A program made the position numbers and the translations under genes. The notes under the pieces are model-generated. The model ran no database searches, was not told the origin of the DNA, and saw only the letters and a list, made by a program, of their open reading frames with translations. Positions 51,444 through 60,822 of a stretch of 64,000 nt of DNA are shown here, piece by piece (position 1 is the stretch's first letter; each line of letters begins with the position of its first letter). The stretch is from Rhizobium indicum. GTDB lineage: Bacteria > Pseudomonadota > Alphaproteobacteria > Rhizobiales > Rhizobiaceae. Where the stretch lies: assembly GCF_005862305.2 (NCBI RefSeq), contig NZ_CP054021.1, forward strand, positions 2,684,501 to 2,748,500, given 5' to 3'.

Positions 51444-52364
51444 ATGAGCCGAAACCCGACGACCCGCCCCATCCGCCTGCGCCGTTCGGTGCTGAGCGTG
51501 CCTGCCATCAATCCCCGCGCCCTTGAAAAAACCCATGCGGTCGATTGCGATGCGGTGATCTTCGATCTCGAGGATTCCGTGGCGCCGGAAAAGAAGGCGG
51601 AAGCGCGGGAAAATCTGAGGAATTTCTTTTCGGCTCGGCCGCTCCAAGGCAAGGAGCGGATCATCCGCATCAACAGTCTGTCCACCAATTTCGGCCTGGC
51701 GGACATGGAGCTGGTGACGGCGCTTGGTCCCGATGCCGTGCTGCTGCCGAAGGTCGACGAGCCGCAGGATGTCATGGCGGTGGGCGACCTTCTCTCCGAG
51801 GCCGATGCATCGGAAGATCTGCGCATCTGGGCGATGATCGAGACACCGCGCGGCATCCTCAATGCGGCTGCTATCGCCGAAGCCGGGCGCACGCCGGGCT
51901 CACGGCTCGATTGTCTCGTCGTCGGGCTCAACGACCTGCGCAAGGAAACCGGCGTGCTGCCGCAGCCGGGGCGGAACTATCTCGTGCCGTGGCTGATGCA
52001 GGTCGTCCTTGCGGTCAGCGCTTACGGGCTCGATGCGATCGACAGCGTCTTCAACGATTTCAGGGACGAACAGGGTTTCGATGCCGAATGTCTGCAGGGC
52101 CGGGCCATGGGCTTTGCCGGCAAGATGCTGATCCATCCGGCGCAGATCGAGCCCGCCAACCGGCATTTCGGTCCGGATCCGGCAGCGATTGCGGAAGCGG
52201 AGGCGATCATAGCAGCCTTTGCCGACCCCGCTTCCGATGGGCTGAATGTCATCAATGCAGGCGGGCGGATGGTCGAGCGGCTGCATCTTGTCCAGGCGGA
52301 AAGTCTGGTCCATAAAGCGCGCCTTATCGCAGCCCGCCAGGCTGCAGCACGAAAGACGATGTGA
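51444..52364 (+). CDS. HpcH/HpaI aldolase/citrate lyase family protein (CoA ester lyase)
   Basis: The 306-residue protein has the CitE-like TIM barrel: RRSVLSVPAINPRALEKTH, AVIFDLEDSVAPEKKAEAR (metal Glu/Asp region), RIIRINSLST, IWAMIETPRGILNAAAIA (conserved Glu), VVGLNDLRKETG, and GFAGKMLIHPAQIEPANR. Members cleave malyl-CoA, methylmalyl-CoA or citramalyl-CoA. No partner enzyme is nearby, so the substrate stays open. Its TGA shares bases with the ATG of the downstream DUF1737 gene (TGATG), indicating coupled translation. Confidence 0.88.
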   Translation: MSRNPTTRPIRLRRSVLSVPAINPRALEKTHAVDCDAVIFDLEDSVAPEKKAEARENLRNFFSARPLQGKERIIRINSLSTNFGLADMELVTALGPDAVLLPKVDEPQDVMAVGDLLSEADASEDLRIWAMIETPRGILNAAAIAEAGRTPGSRLDCLVVGLNDLRKETGVLPQPGRNYLVPWLMQVVLAVSAYGLDAIDSVFNDFRDEQGFDAECLQGRAMGFAGKMLIHPAQIEPANRHFGPDPAAIAEAEAIIAAFADPASDGLNVINAGGRMVERLHLVQAESLVHKARLIAARQAAARKTM

Positions 52365-52570
52365 TGAAACTCTACCGCTTCCTGACCGGTCCCGACGATG
52401 CTTCCTTCTGCCATAAGGTCACCGCCGCCCTCAACAAGGGCTGGTCGCTGGAGGGCTCGCCGACCTATGCCTTCAATGCCGCAACCGGTGCGATGCAGTG
52501 CGGCCAGGCCGTCGTCAAGCATGTCGAAGGCAAGGACTACGATCCCGAGATGAAGCTCTCCGAGCAGTGA
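52364..52570 (+). CDS. DUF1737 domain-containing small protein
   Basis: The 68-residue product contains the DUF1737 pattern MKLYRFLTGPDDASFCHKV, then LNKGWSLEGSPTYAFN and MQCGQAVVKHVEG. Proteins of this family are short, cytosolic and uncharacterised. The gene is translationally coupled to the CoA-ester lyase gene (overlap TGATG) and is followed seven bases later by a 19-bp inverted repeat that probably terminates the unit. An in-frame GTG at 52361 would add one residue. Confidence 0.8.
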   Translation: MKLYRFLTGPDDASFCHKVTAALNKGWSLEGSPTYAFNAATGAMQCGQAVVKHVEGKDYDPEMKLSEQ

Positions 52571-52577
52571 GGTTTTA

Positions 52578-52678
52578 GCGCATAACCCCCGAAAATCGTA
52601 ATCGATTTTCGGGGGTTATGCGTGATTGAAAGTGATAGCGCGTCCTTAGCGCGTCCTTGGACGCGCGGCGCTCTATCG
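52578..52678. repeat. Rhizobial palindromic intergenic repeat, copy C (inverted), with a 19-bp perfect hairpin
   Basis: The arms 52580-52598 and 52603-52621 are perfect complements around TAAT. Further right comes a GCGCGTCC/GGACGCGC pair, and the element ends in CTCT next to the metallopeptidase stop, whose TAG is read from it on the minus strand. The block order equals copies A and B in reverse. It can end transcription from both sides. Confidence 0.8.
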
Positions 52679-53110
52679 TTCGGCGGCTTCCTCGGCGCTG
52701 GCCTCGATCCGCTCCATGTCATCGTCGCTCAGCCCGAAATGGTGGCCGATCTCGTGGATCAGGACGTGGGTGATGATGTCACCGAGCGTCTCGTCGTTTT
52801 CAGCCCAGTAGTCGAGAATGGGACGGCGGTAGAGGCGGATGCGGTTCGGCATCTCGCCGGTTTCCACCGTGAAACGTTCGGAAATGCCCCTGCCCTCGAA
52901 AAGGCCGAGCAGATCGAAAGGGGTTTCCAGCGCCATGTCCTCGAAAACGTCGTCATCGGGGAAATCTTCGATCTCGATCGTGAGGTTGGTCGTCAGTTGG
53001 CGGAATTCATCCGGGAGATGGCTGTAGGCCTCCATCGCCAGCGACTCGAAGGCGCTGATCGTCGGCGCATGGCGGTCCCGCCAATCATCGCTCTGGTCTA
53101 TGCGGGCCAT
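52673..53110 (-). CDS. Zincin-like metallopeptidase family protein (DUF1025)
   Basis: The 145-residue product has the zinc motif HEIGHHFGLSD (HExxH plus third ligand region, about residues 118-128) near the C-terminus. LVIEIEDFPDDD-like and LYRRPILDYWAEN segments precede it, as in the small single-domain zincins of Actinobacteria and Proteobacteria. There is no signal peptide, so it is probably cytosolic; the substrate is unknown. Its stop lies in repeat copy C, and it is divergent from imuA with the LexA box in the gap. Weak shared SOS control is conceivable but not shown. Confidence 0.82.
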   Translation of the reverse strand: MARIDQSDDWRDRHAPTISAFESLAMEAYSHLPDEFRQLTTNLTIEIEDFPDDDVFEDMALETPFDLLGLFEGRGISERFTVETGEMPNRIRLYRRPILDYWAENDETLGDIITHVLIHEIGHHFGLSDDDMERIEASAEEAAER

Positions 53111-53236
53111 GAATATTCCTTCCTTTGCGGGCCCATATAGAACCTTTATCGCCGATTTTCGAGTGCGGAATCAAAGGCAGGAATATTTTCATAGAAAATG
53201 GCCGTTGACTCTTCATTAGCTCTCTGGAATCTATAA

Positions 53237-53251
53237 GAACATAACAGGAAC
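53237..53251. promoter_or_regulatory. LexA (SOS) box upstream of imuA
   Basis: GAACATAACAGGAAC is an exact alphaproteobacterial direct-repeat LexA box GAAC-N7-GAAC. It ends 20 bases before the imuA ATG. It predicts repression by LexA and induction after DNA damage. Confidence 0.9.
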
Positions 53252-53271
53252 AAGACGGATTGGAGAACGCC

Positions 53272-54216
53272 ATGGCGCAGCACGCCCTGGCGCGCGAGCG
53301 GCTTTTTGCGCTCCGCGAAACCATCGCCAGACTGGAGGGAAGGCCCGCGCCGGCGCTTGCTGCAGCGGAACGGGAAGCCGTGGCGGAAGGACGTAAGACC
53401 CGCCAGGAGCGCACGCTGCCGCCCCTGCCGTTTGGGGTGGAGTTTCTCGACGGGGCGCTGGAAGGCGGCCTGCCGCTTGATGCGATCACCGAATTCCGTT
53501 CCGCTCTGTCTCGCGATGCCGGTGCTGCAAGCGGGCTGGCGATGGCTGTTGCCGCGCGGCTGCAAAAACAGGAAGCGGATGCCGGCCGCCTTCTGCCGTT
53601 GCTCTGGATCGGCGATGCCGTCGGCACGCTGGAGGCCGGCCGTCCCTATGCTCCCGGGCTTCGGGATTTCGGACTGAGCCCGGAGCGGTTTCTCCATGCG
53701 GCGCCGCGCAAGCTGGATGAGGCGCTCTGGCTGGCGGAGGTGGCGGTGGAAAGCGCTGCCTTCTCGGCCGTCATCTTCGAAGTGCGGGGCAATCCCGTCC
53801 ATTTCGGCCTGACCGAAAGCCGCCGGCTCAGTCTCAGGGCGCATGCTGCCCGCCGTCCGCTCTTTCTTGTCCGTCAAGCGGGAGCGGAGGAGGCAAGCAG
53901 TGCGGCCTTGCGTCTGCATGTCGAACCGGCCCCGTCCGCTCTGCGGCCGTTGCCGGATGGATCGACACTTTCCGGCAGCATCGGCAATCCGATTTTCCGT
54001 CTCACACTGGAGAAGAGCCGAAATCCGGCCCCGCTCTCCTTTCTTCTGGAGTGGAATCCCCATGAACGCGAATTTCTCCCTGTCGCCGAACCAAACCTCG
54101 TTCGTCCTCCAGGCGAACAGTCAGCGCATTCTGGCGCTCAGCTTCCCGCATCTGCCAACGGATCGCATCGCTCGCAAGCGATGGGGGCTCTCCTGGCGTT
54201 CGAAAGGGCGTCCTGA
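53272..54216 (+). CDS. imuA: SOS mutagenesis accessory protein ImuA
   Basis: ImuA is the RecA-like first component of the damage-inducible imuA-imuB-dnaE2 mutasome. The 314-residue product starts at ATG 53272 behind TGGAGA. It shows LFALRETIARLEG, PFGVEFLDGALEGGLPLDAITEF and LLPLLWIGDAVGTLEAGRPYAPGL. As in other ImuA proteins the Walker A loop of RecA is not conserved. The C-terminal about 50 residues are encoded in DNA shared with the start of imuB (54062-54216) in another frame. The LexA box lies directly upstream. Confidence 0.9.
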   Translation: MAQHALARERLFALRETIARLEGRPAPALAAAEREAVAEGRKTRQERTLPPLPFGVEFLDGALEGGLPLDAITEFRSALSRDAGAASGLAMAVAARLQKQEADAGRLLPLLWIGDAVGTLEAGRPYAPGLRDFGLSPERFLHAAPRKLDEALWLAEVAVESAAFSAVIFEVRGNPVHFGLTESRRLSLRAHAARRPLFLVRQAGAEEASSAALRLHVEPAPSALRPLPDGSTLSGSIGNPIFRLTLEKSRNPAPLSFLLEWNPHEREFLPVAEPNLVRPPGEQSAHSGAQLPASANGSHRSQAMGALLAFERAS

Positions 54217-55672
54217 GACGCCGCCTATCGTCTGTTCCGGCAAGCTCAACAATGCCATGCGGCTGACGGCACTGGACGAGTTGGCCGAAAGGCTGGGGTT
54301 GAGGAAGGAGCTGGGCGTTGCCGAAGCGCGCGCCATGTACCCGATGCTCGAGGTCGCGGAAGAGGATCCGGCGGCCGACCGCCGGTTGCTGGAGGCAATT
54401 GCCGACTGGTGCGACCGCTATACGCCACTGGTGGCGTTTGACGGCAAGGACGGTCTGTTTCTCGACATTAGCGGCTGCGCCCATCTTTTCGGCGGTGAAA
54501 AGGCGCTTCTCAAGGATGTGCTGTCGCGGCTTTTTCATATGGGGTTCGATGCCCGCGGTGCGATCTCATCGTCACCCGGCCTTTCCTGGGCCGCGTCCCG
54601 CTTCGGGCAAGGCGGCGTGATCGAGGACGAAGAGACGGAACATGTGCTGATGTCCTTGCCGGTTGCAGCCTTGCGGCTGGAAGGACAAACCGTCGATGCC
54701 CTGAAGAAGCTCGGTCTGAAATATATCGGCGACGTCATCGATGCGCCGCGAGCGCCGCTGACCCGCCGGTTCGGCCCGGAGCTGCTTCTGCGTCTCGACC
54801 AGGCGCTGGGACGTGAAGAGGAGCCGGTCTCGCCCCGGCGTCCTGTTGCCAGCCTCTCGGCCGAAAGCCGGCTGATCGAGCCCATCGGGACGGAAGAGCA
54901 GATCCTTGCCGTCACCAGGCAGGTCGCCTTATCGCTGCAGCCGTCGCTGGAGGCGCGGGGGGCTGGAGGGCGGGTGTTCGAACTGGTCCTGTTCCGCGTC
55001 GACGGCAGGGTCTTTCGTATCTCCGTCGGCGCTTCGCAGCCGCTTCGCGAACCAAAGTTCATCGCCGGGCTTTTTTCCGAGCGATTGCAGGCGGTCTATG
55101 ACGATCTCGATGCCGGCTATGGTTTCGAGATCCTGCGGTTGAATGTGTTGCGGCACGATCCCTTCAACGAGGCGCAGGGTGATTTCGAGGGCGACCGTCA
55201 GGGAGAGGTCTCGCTTTCGGCCTTCGTCGACCGGGTCTCGGCCCGGCTTGGTGCGGATTGCCTGCAAAGCTTCCAGCTCCGCGAGAGCCATGTGCCGGAA
55301 CGCGCCGTCATCACGGTTCCTGTGATGGAGAGCCTTCCCAGGCGGAAGATAGCGCAGGACATCCAGCTTCCTTTCCGCGAAGAGCGCCCGCTGCGGCTCT
55401 TTGCAACGCCGGAGCCCGTCGAGACCATACTTGCTGAAGTGCCGGATGGTCCGCCGCAGATCTTTCGCTGGCGGCGCATGCAGCATCAGGTGGCAAGAAG
55501 CGAAGGGCCGGAACGGATTGCCATGGAGTGGTGGATCGATGGAAGTGACGCCGAGGCGCGTGACTATTTCCGCATCGAGGATGAGACTGGACATCGTTTC
55601 TGGATCTATCGGCGGGGCTTTTATGGTCAGGCGCTTGATCCTCGCTGGTTCATGCATGGCGTGTTCGCATGA
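54062..55672 (+). CDS. imuB: Y-family polymerase-like protein ImuB
   Basis: ImuB is an inactive Y-family polymerase that tethers DnaE2 to the beta clamp. The 536-residue product begins with [21 protein letters not shown] after a short leader, so the start must lie upstream of 54122; ATG 54062 with GGAG about 11 bases before it fits. [16 protein letters not shown] replaces the polymerase active site. The C-terminal part ends [26 protein letters not shown] residues. The 155-base overlap with imuA is unusually long. The stop overlaps the dnaE2 start by four bases (ATGA). Confidence 0.9.
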   Translation: MNANFSLSPNQTSFVLQANSQRILALSFPHLPTDRIARKRWGLSWRSKGRPETPPIVCSGKLNNAMRLTALDELAERLGLRKELGVAEARAMYPMLEVAEEDPAADRRLLEAIADWCDRYTPLVAFDGKDGLFLDISGCAHLFGGEKALLKDVLSRLFHMGFDARGAISSSPGLSWAASRFGQGGVIEDEETEHVLMSLPVAALRLEGQTVDALKKLGLKYIGDVIDAPRAPLTRRFGPELLLRLDQALGREEEPVSPRRPVASLSAESRLIEPIGTEEQILAVTRQVALSLQPSLEARGAGGRVFELVLFRVDGRVFRISVGASQPLREPKFIAGLFSERLQAVYDDLDAGYGFEILRLNVLRHDPFNEAQGDFEGDRQGEVSLSAFVDRVSARLGADCLQSFQLRESHVPERAVITVPVMESLPRRKIAQDIQLPFREERPLRLFATPEPVETILAEVPDGPPQIFRWRRMQHQVARSEGPERIAMEWWIDGSDAEARDYFRIEDETGHRFWIYRRGFYGQALDPRWFMHGVFA

Positions 55673-58600
55673 CAATCGCGCGCGCATTCTTCGAGATCGG
55701 CACGAGGACGAATTTCTCGTTTCTTGAAGGCGCCTCTGGCCCTGAGGAGATGGTCGTGCAGGCCGCTCATCTCAGGCTCGGCGGCCTCGGGATTGCGGAC
55801 CGGAATTCGGTTGCCGGCGTGGTGCGAGCGCATGCGCAGGCGGAGCAGCTTGAGGAGAGATACAAGAACAGGGATGAGATTCTGGCCCAGGCGAAGAAGG
55901 AAGGAAAAGAGGAGGAGATCCTCGATCCTATCCGGATTCAGCCGGGCGCTCGTCTCGTCTTTTCCGACGGAACGCCTGATATCCTTGCCTATCCGCAAAA
56001 CCGGCGAGGCTGGGCGAACCTTTGCCGTCTTCTCACCGCCGGCAATCTGAAGGAGGAAGCGGTCAAGGAAGCTGCATCCTGACGGAAGCGGAACTCATGG
56101 AATGGGGGGACGAGATGATGCTTGCCCTCGTTCCGGATCGCACCCCTGTCGATCATCAGGCGGGTCAGTCGACGCTGGAAGATTATCTGGAACGGTTTCG
56201 CAGACGCTTCCGCAAGGCCTTTTTTATGGCGCTGGCGCCAGCCTATGACGGTCGCGACAGGCAGGTCTTTGCGGTGTTTTCCATGCTCGCCGCCCGAAAC
56301 CGCGTGCCGCTGATTGCAACCAACCAGCCGCTTTATCATCATCCCGAACGCCGGCCGCTTTCGGATGTCGTGATCGCGATCCGGGAGCATGTACAGATAG
56401 CGCAAGCCGGATTCCTGCTGGCGCCGAATGCCGAACGCTATCTCAAGGATTCACGTGAAATGGCCCGGATCTTCCGGGACTACCCTGATGCGATCGAGAA
56501 TACGCAGGTATTTTTCGACAGCTTGACCTTTTCCCTGAAGGAACTCGAGCACAATTATCCGCCGGAAAACGATCCCGGCGAAACGCCGCAGGAGACTCTC
56601 GAAAGGCTGACGAGAGCGGGAGCGGCAAGACGCTATCCCAAGGGTATCCCGCCCAAGGTGGCGCCACAGATCGAGTATGAACTCGATCTCATTAAAAAAA
56701 AGAAGTATGCCTCTTATTTCCTGACGGTTCACAGGATCATCCAGCACGCCCGCTATGAACTGAAGGTCTTGTGCCAGGGGCGCGGATCGGCGGCAAATTC
56801 GGTCATCTGCTATTGCCTCGAGATAACGGAAGTCGATCCTCAAAAAAGCACACTGCTCTTCGACCGCTTCATTTCTATGGATCGCGATGAACCGCCGGAT
56901 ATCGACGTTGATTTCGAGCATGATCGACGCGAAGAGGTCATCCAGTTCATCTATAAAAGATACGGCATAGAACATGCTGGGCTGACGGCGGGGGTGACGA
57001 CCTACCGTACGCGCTCGGCGGGCCGCGAGGTTTCCAAGGCCTTTGGGCTGTCGGAGGATGTCCAGTCGGCGATCAGCAGCCTCGTCTGGGGCTGGTCGGA
57101 GGATAATCTCTCGGAGCGGGACGCGAAGGCGGCGGGTCTCGACGTCAAGGATCCGGTGACCCGAAACGTTCTTCAGTATGCGTCCGAACTTCTCGGCTTC
57201 CCGCGCCACCTCACACAGCATGTCGGCGGCTTCGTCATCACGCGTGATAGGCTCGATGAGGTGGTGCCGATCATGAAGACGGCGATGCCGGATCGCTACA
57301 TGATCGAGTGGGACAAGGACGACCTCGACAACGTCAAGATCCTCAAGGTGGATGTGTTGGCGCTCGGCATGCTGACCTGCCTGCGAAAGGCCTTCTCGCT
57401 GCTGGAGTTGCATTACGATGTGAGGAAGACGCTCGCAGACCTCGGTAACAAGGAACATGGGGACGAAGGCGAGCCGGTTTACGAGATGATGGGCCGGGCC
57501 GATACGCTCGGCGTCTTCCAGATCGAAAGCCGGGCGCAGATGAGCATGCTGCCGCGTCTGAAGCCGAAGGTGTTCTACGATCTCGTCATCGAGGTGGCGA
57601 TCGTGCGGCCAGGACCGATCCAGGGCGACATGGTGCATCCCTATCTCAAGCGCCGGGAGCAGCGGGCCAAGAACATTCCGATCAAGTATCCGAGCAAGGA
57701 GCTGGAAACGGTTCTGGAAAGAACCCTCGGCGTGCCCTTGTTCCAGGAACAGGCCATGCAGATCGCCATCACTGCCGCAGGCTTCGAACCGGCGGAAGCC
57801 GACAAGCTTCGCAGAGCGATGGCGACATTCAAGAGAACGGGTACGATCGGTAACTTCGAAAAGCGGTTCATTGAGGGGATGGTCTCAAAGGGTTATACTC
57901 AGGAATTCGCGCAACAGTGTTTCAACCAGATCAAGGGCTTCGGCGAATATGGTTTTCCGGAAAGCCATGCCGCTTCCTTCGCGCTGCTCGTTTATGCCTC
58001 CTCATGGCTCAAGGCCTATTATCCCGATGTCTTCTGCGCGGCGATGCTGAACTCCCAGCCGATGGGCTTTTATGCGCCGGCGCAGCTGGTCCGGGATGCA
58101 CGCGAGCACGGGGTCAAGATCCTGCCGGTCGATATCAATGAATCGAACTGGGATTGCGGTCTGGAAGAGGCCGCTTTCGATCGGAATGCCGTCGATTTTC
58201 GGCATCATGAGATGCGCGAGATCATCAAGACCCGGCATGCGGTGCGGCTCGGCTTCCGGCAGATCAAGGGTCTCTCGACAGACGATATGGAACGGCTCGT
58301 CAGCCATCGAGGCGAAGGCTACAGCTCGGTGCGTGATCTCTGGCTGCGGTCCGGTCTGCAGAAATCCGTCATCGAGCGACTGGCGGATGCCGATGCGTTC
58401 CAATCCCTCAAACTGTCACGACGCGACGCGCTCTGGGCGGTGCGGGCGCTGGATGTGAGGAGTGCTACCGAGGAGCTGCCGCTTTTCGAGCAGGTCCGTC
58501 ATGTCGACCTCCAGGCCGAGCCTGTAGCGAAGCTGCCGGAAATGCTGCCGGGAGAGCAGGTCATCGAGGACTATCGTTATCTCTCACTGTCGCTGAAGGC

Positions 58601-59132
58601 GCACCCTGTCTCCTTCCTGCGCGAGGAATTGCGCAAGGCCGGCGTGACGCGCAATGTCGATCTGTTGAAGGTCGCGAACGGAAAGAGGGTGACGATCGCG
58701 GGCCTCGTGCTGGTGCGCCAGCGGCCGGGTTCGGCCAAAGGCGTGATCTTCATGACGCTGGAAGACGAGACCGGCGTGGCCAATGCGATCGTCTGGTCGA
58801 AAATGTTCGACAAATACCGCTCGGTCGTGATGGGTGCCCGGCTGGTGAAAATCCGCGGCAGGCTGCAAAGTCAAAGCGGGGTGATCCATACCGTCGTCGA
58901 GCATATCGAGGATATGACGCCGGCGCTCGGTATCCTGCAACGCGAGGCCCGGCGTTTCGGCGTCTGCGAGCGGGCAGACGAGGTGCTGAGGCCGGGCGTC
59001 GATCAGCGACAGAAAAAGCTTGTAAATGCGCAGGAGAGGGCCGAGCTGGAAAAACGAATGGTTGCCACAGGCCGCCATGCGGGTGCAGCGGAAACCGCTG
59101 AGGTAATGCCGCGCGGACGCAACTTTCATTAA
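55669..59132 (+). pseudogene. dnaE2: Error-prone DNA polymerase DnaE2, interrupted by an apparent one-base deletion
   Basis: DnaE2 is the catalytic alpha-type polymerase of SOS mutagenesis. The first frame (55669-56082, 137 residues) carries the PHP-domain start ([20 protein letters not shown]) and ends at TGA 56080. The rest continues in the -1 frame to 59132 with [12 protein letters not shown], the catalytic aspartates in [40 protein letters not shown] and the OB fold [18 protein letters not shown]. Adding one G at about 56067 would rejoin KEEAVK with [17 protein letters not shown] and give 1,154 residues. Whether this is a true mutation, a sequencing error or programmed frameshifting is open; no slippery heptamer is evident. 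Confidence 0.88.
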
Positions 59133-59342
59133 AAATGCATTGCAGCGATCAAGACCATGCGGCGCGCCTTCATTTGCCTTATGGCGTCATCATCCTGAAA
59201 CCGCTGCATAATCCCGGACGATATGCATGAAGGCCTCACCGGACACCGCTGTTTGATGCTGCGGGACTCGAATTTTTTCTTGACAGCCACCATCTTCTTT
59301 AGCAGAAAACACGATAGTCAGTGTCATGTTTGGAATGAAGAC

Positions 59343-59654
59343 GTGCTCGTCTGCAGCTGCAATTATATAAGCGATAAAGAAATCCGGGAGGTTATCACCA
59401 ACCTTCTCGATGAAGACTGTTGGCAGCTTATCGTGCCTGCGAAAGTCTACCACGCCATGGAGAAACGCGGCCGCTGCTGCGGCTGTTTCCCCAACGTGGT
59501 CGACATCATTATCCAGACAACCGAGGAATATCACGCCCGTCGCCACTCGACGGAGACCGAAATATTTGATTTCATGTCCCGCTTGAAACAATTCCATGAG
59601 GAAAACAGGAGAGCGGACATTGAAAGGCGACAAAAAGGTCATCGAGCGGCTTAA
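59343..59654 (+). CDS. bfd: Bacterioferritin-associated ferredoxin (Bfd-like, 2Fe-2S)
   Basis: Bfd reduces and mobilises iron stored in bacterioferritin. The 103-residue product uses a GTG start at 59343, the only start that gives the family N-terminus ([10 protein letters not shown]). The four cluster cysteines are CSC near residues 4-6 and CCGC about 33 residues later, with the pattern CxC...CxxC. A charged C-terminal tail of about 40 residues is longer than in E. coli Bfd (64 residues). It overlaps bfr by 35 bases, so the pair is co-translated. I saw no certain Irr or RirA box in the 210 bases upstream. Confidence 0.85.
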   Translation: MLVCSCNYISDKEIREVITNLLDEDCWQLIVPAKVYHAMEKRGRCCGCFPNVVDIIIQTTEEYHARRHSTETEIFDFMSRLKQFHEENRRADIERRQKGHRAA

Positions 59655-60105
59655 CGAGGCTTTGTTCCTCGAACTCGGTGCGGTCAACCAATACTGGGTT
59701 CATTATCGTCTTCTTGAGGACTGGGGTTACACCAAGCTCGCCAAGAAGGAGCGCGCCGAATCCATCGAAGAGATGCACCATGCCGACCGGCTTGTTGCAC
59801 GCATCATCTTCCTCGAAGGCCATCCCAATCTGCAGACCCTTGCACCTCTGCGCATCGGCCAGAACGTCAAAGAAGTTCTGGAAGCCGATCTTGCCGGCGA
59901 GTACGACGCCCGCGCGGCCTACAAAAAGTCGCGCGATATCTGTCATGACGCAGGCGATTACGTTTCCATGAAACTTTTCGAGGAGCTGCTGGCGGACGAG
60001 GAAGGTCATATCGACTTCCTCGAAACACAGATCGACCTGCTCGAGAAAATCGGCGAGAGCAAATACGGCCAGCTCAACGCCGATTCCGCCAACGAAGCCG
60101 AATAA
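59620..60105 (+). CDS. bfr: Bacterioferritin
   Basis: Bfr is the 24-subunit haem-containing iron-storage protein. From TTG 59620 the product has 161 residues, and the numbering then places the known ligands exactly: Glu18, Glu51 and His54 of the ferroxidase site and Met52 as haem ligand (in [11 protein letters not shown]). The ribosome site AGGAGAG is five bases upstream of the TTG. An in-frame ATG at 59596 would add eight residues not seen in the family. The overlap with bfd indicates joint control, probably by iron. A GC-rich hairpin follows. Confidence 0.95.
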   Translation: MKGDKKVIERLNEALFLELGAVNQYWVHYRLLEDWGYTKLAKKERAESIEEMHHADRLVARIIFLEGHPNLQTLAPLRIGQNVKEVLEADLAGEYDARAAYKKSRDICHDAGDYVSMKLFEELLADEEGHIDFLETQIDLLEKIGESKYGQLNADSANEAE

Positions 60106-60120
60106 TATTCGAACGAGATG

Positions 60121-60141
60121 CCGGCCGCCGATGGCGGCCGG
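60121..60141 (+). terminator. GC-rich hairpin after bfr
   Basis: CCGGCCGCC (60121-60129) pairs perfectly with GGCGGCCGG (60133-60141) around GAT, 16 bases after the bfr stop. No T-tract follows, so termination may be incomplete or Rho-assisted. Confidence 0.5.
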
Positions 60142-60239
60142 TGTGCCAGATTTGACACCGTTGAACGCAAGTCGGTGCGGTCGGCACTCTTCGGAGGCAT
60201 CATTGCCGAGCGCAAACGGAGGCGGTTATCCTGCCGTGA

Positions 60240-60773
60240 TCAGTCTTCCGATTGAAGTGTTTCCAAGTGCTGGAACTCGGCCACCACCTGGTCGTAGACG
60301 GCGCGCTTGAAGGGCACGATCAGCCCCGGCAGTTGCCGCATCGGCTTCCATTCCCAGGCATCGAATTCCGGTTCATGGCCGCCAGGGGGCGGGTTGATGG
60401 CGATCTCGCTGTCGTCGCCGTCGAAGCGGAAGGCGAACCAGCGCTGCGTCTGGCCGCGGAATTTTCCCTTCAGCCCGATGCCGATCAGTGCCGGCGGCAG
60501 ATCGTAGTTGATCCAGTCTTTCGCTTCGGCAAGCAGGGTCACCGTCTTGATGCCGGTCTCCTCGTAAAGCTCCCGGTAGGCGGCGTCCAATGGATCCTCG
60601 CCCTTGTCGATGCCTCCCTGCGGCATCTGCCAGAGCTGCGGCGAGCCATCATATTCGGAATTGCCGTCGGAGATGCGTCTTCCCGCCCAGACGAGGCCAT
60701 CGCGGTTCAGGATCATCACGCCGACGCAGGGGCGGTAGGGCAGATCCTCGGCTTTCACGGTCGCCTGGCTCAT
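60240..60773 (-). CDS. rppH: RNA pyrophosphohydrolase (Nudix)
   Basis: RppH removes pyrophosphate from the 5' end of primary transcripts and so opens them to RNase E decay. The 177-residue product has the full Nudix box [23 protein letters not shown] (GX5EX7REUXEEXGU, about 54-76) and QLWQMPQGG just before it. The C-terminal [28 protein letters not shown] is typical of this subfamily. It is the last gene of the minus-strand cluster envC-ctpA-deacetylase-rppH. Confidence 0.93.
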   Translation of the reverse strand: MSQATVKAEDLPYRPCVGVMILNRDGLVWAGRRISDGNSEYDGSPQLWQMPQGGIDKGEDPLDAAYRELYEETGIKTVTLLAEAKDWINYDLPPALIGIGLKGKFRGQTQRWFAFRFDGDDSEIAINPPPGGHEPEFDAWEWKPMRQLPGLIVPFKRAVYDQVVAEFQHLETLQSED

Positions 60774-60822
60774 CTCTTCTCCGTTCTGGGATTCTTCTCA
60801 GGGGTTCACTCAAGGATCCCTC

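Noticed and set aside
56447..56462. parS-like palindrome GGATTCACGTGAAATG inside dnaE2
   Set aside because: Only 12 of 16 positions match and only the central 10-base TTCACGTGAA is palindromic; chance occurrence in coding sequence is likely. Listed in case ParB ChIP data show binding.
56082..59132. Programmed -1 ribosomal frameshifting in dnaE2
   Set aside because: No X-XXY-YYZ heptamer or stable downstream pseudoknot is evident near 56067; a one-base deletion or sequencing error is simpler. Not fully excluded.
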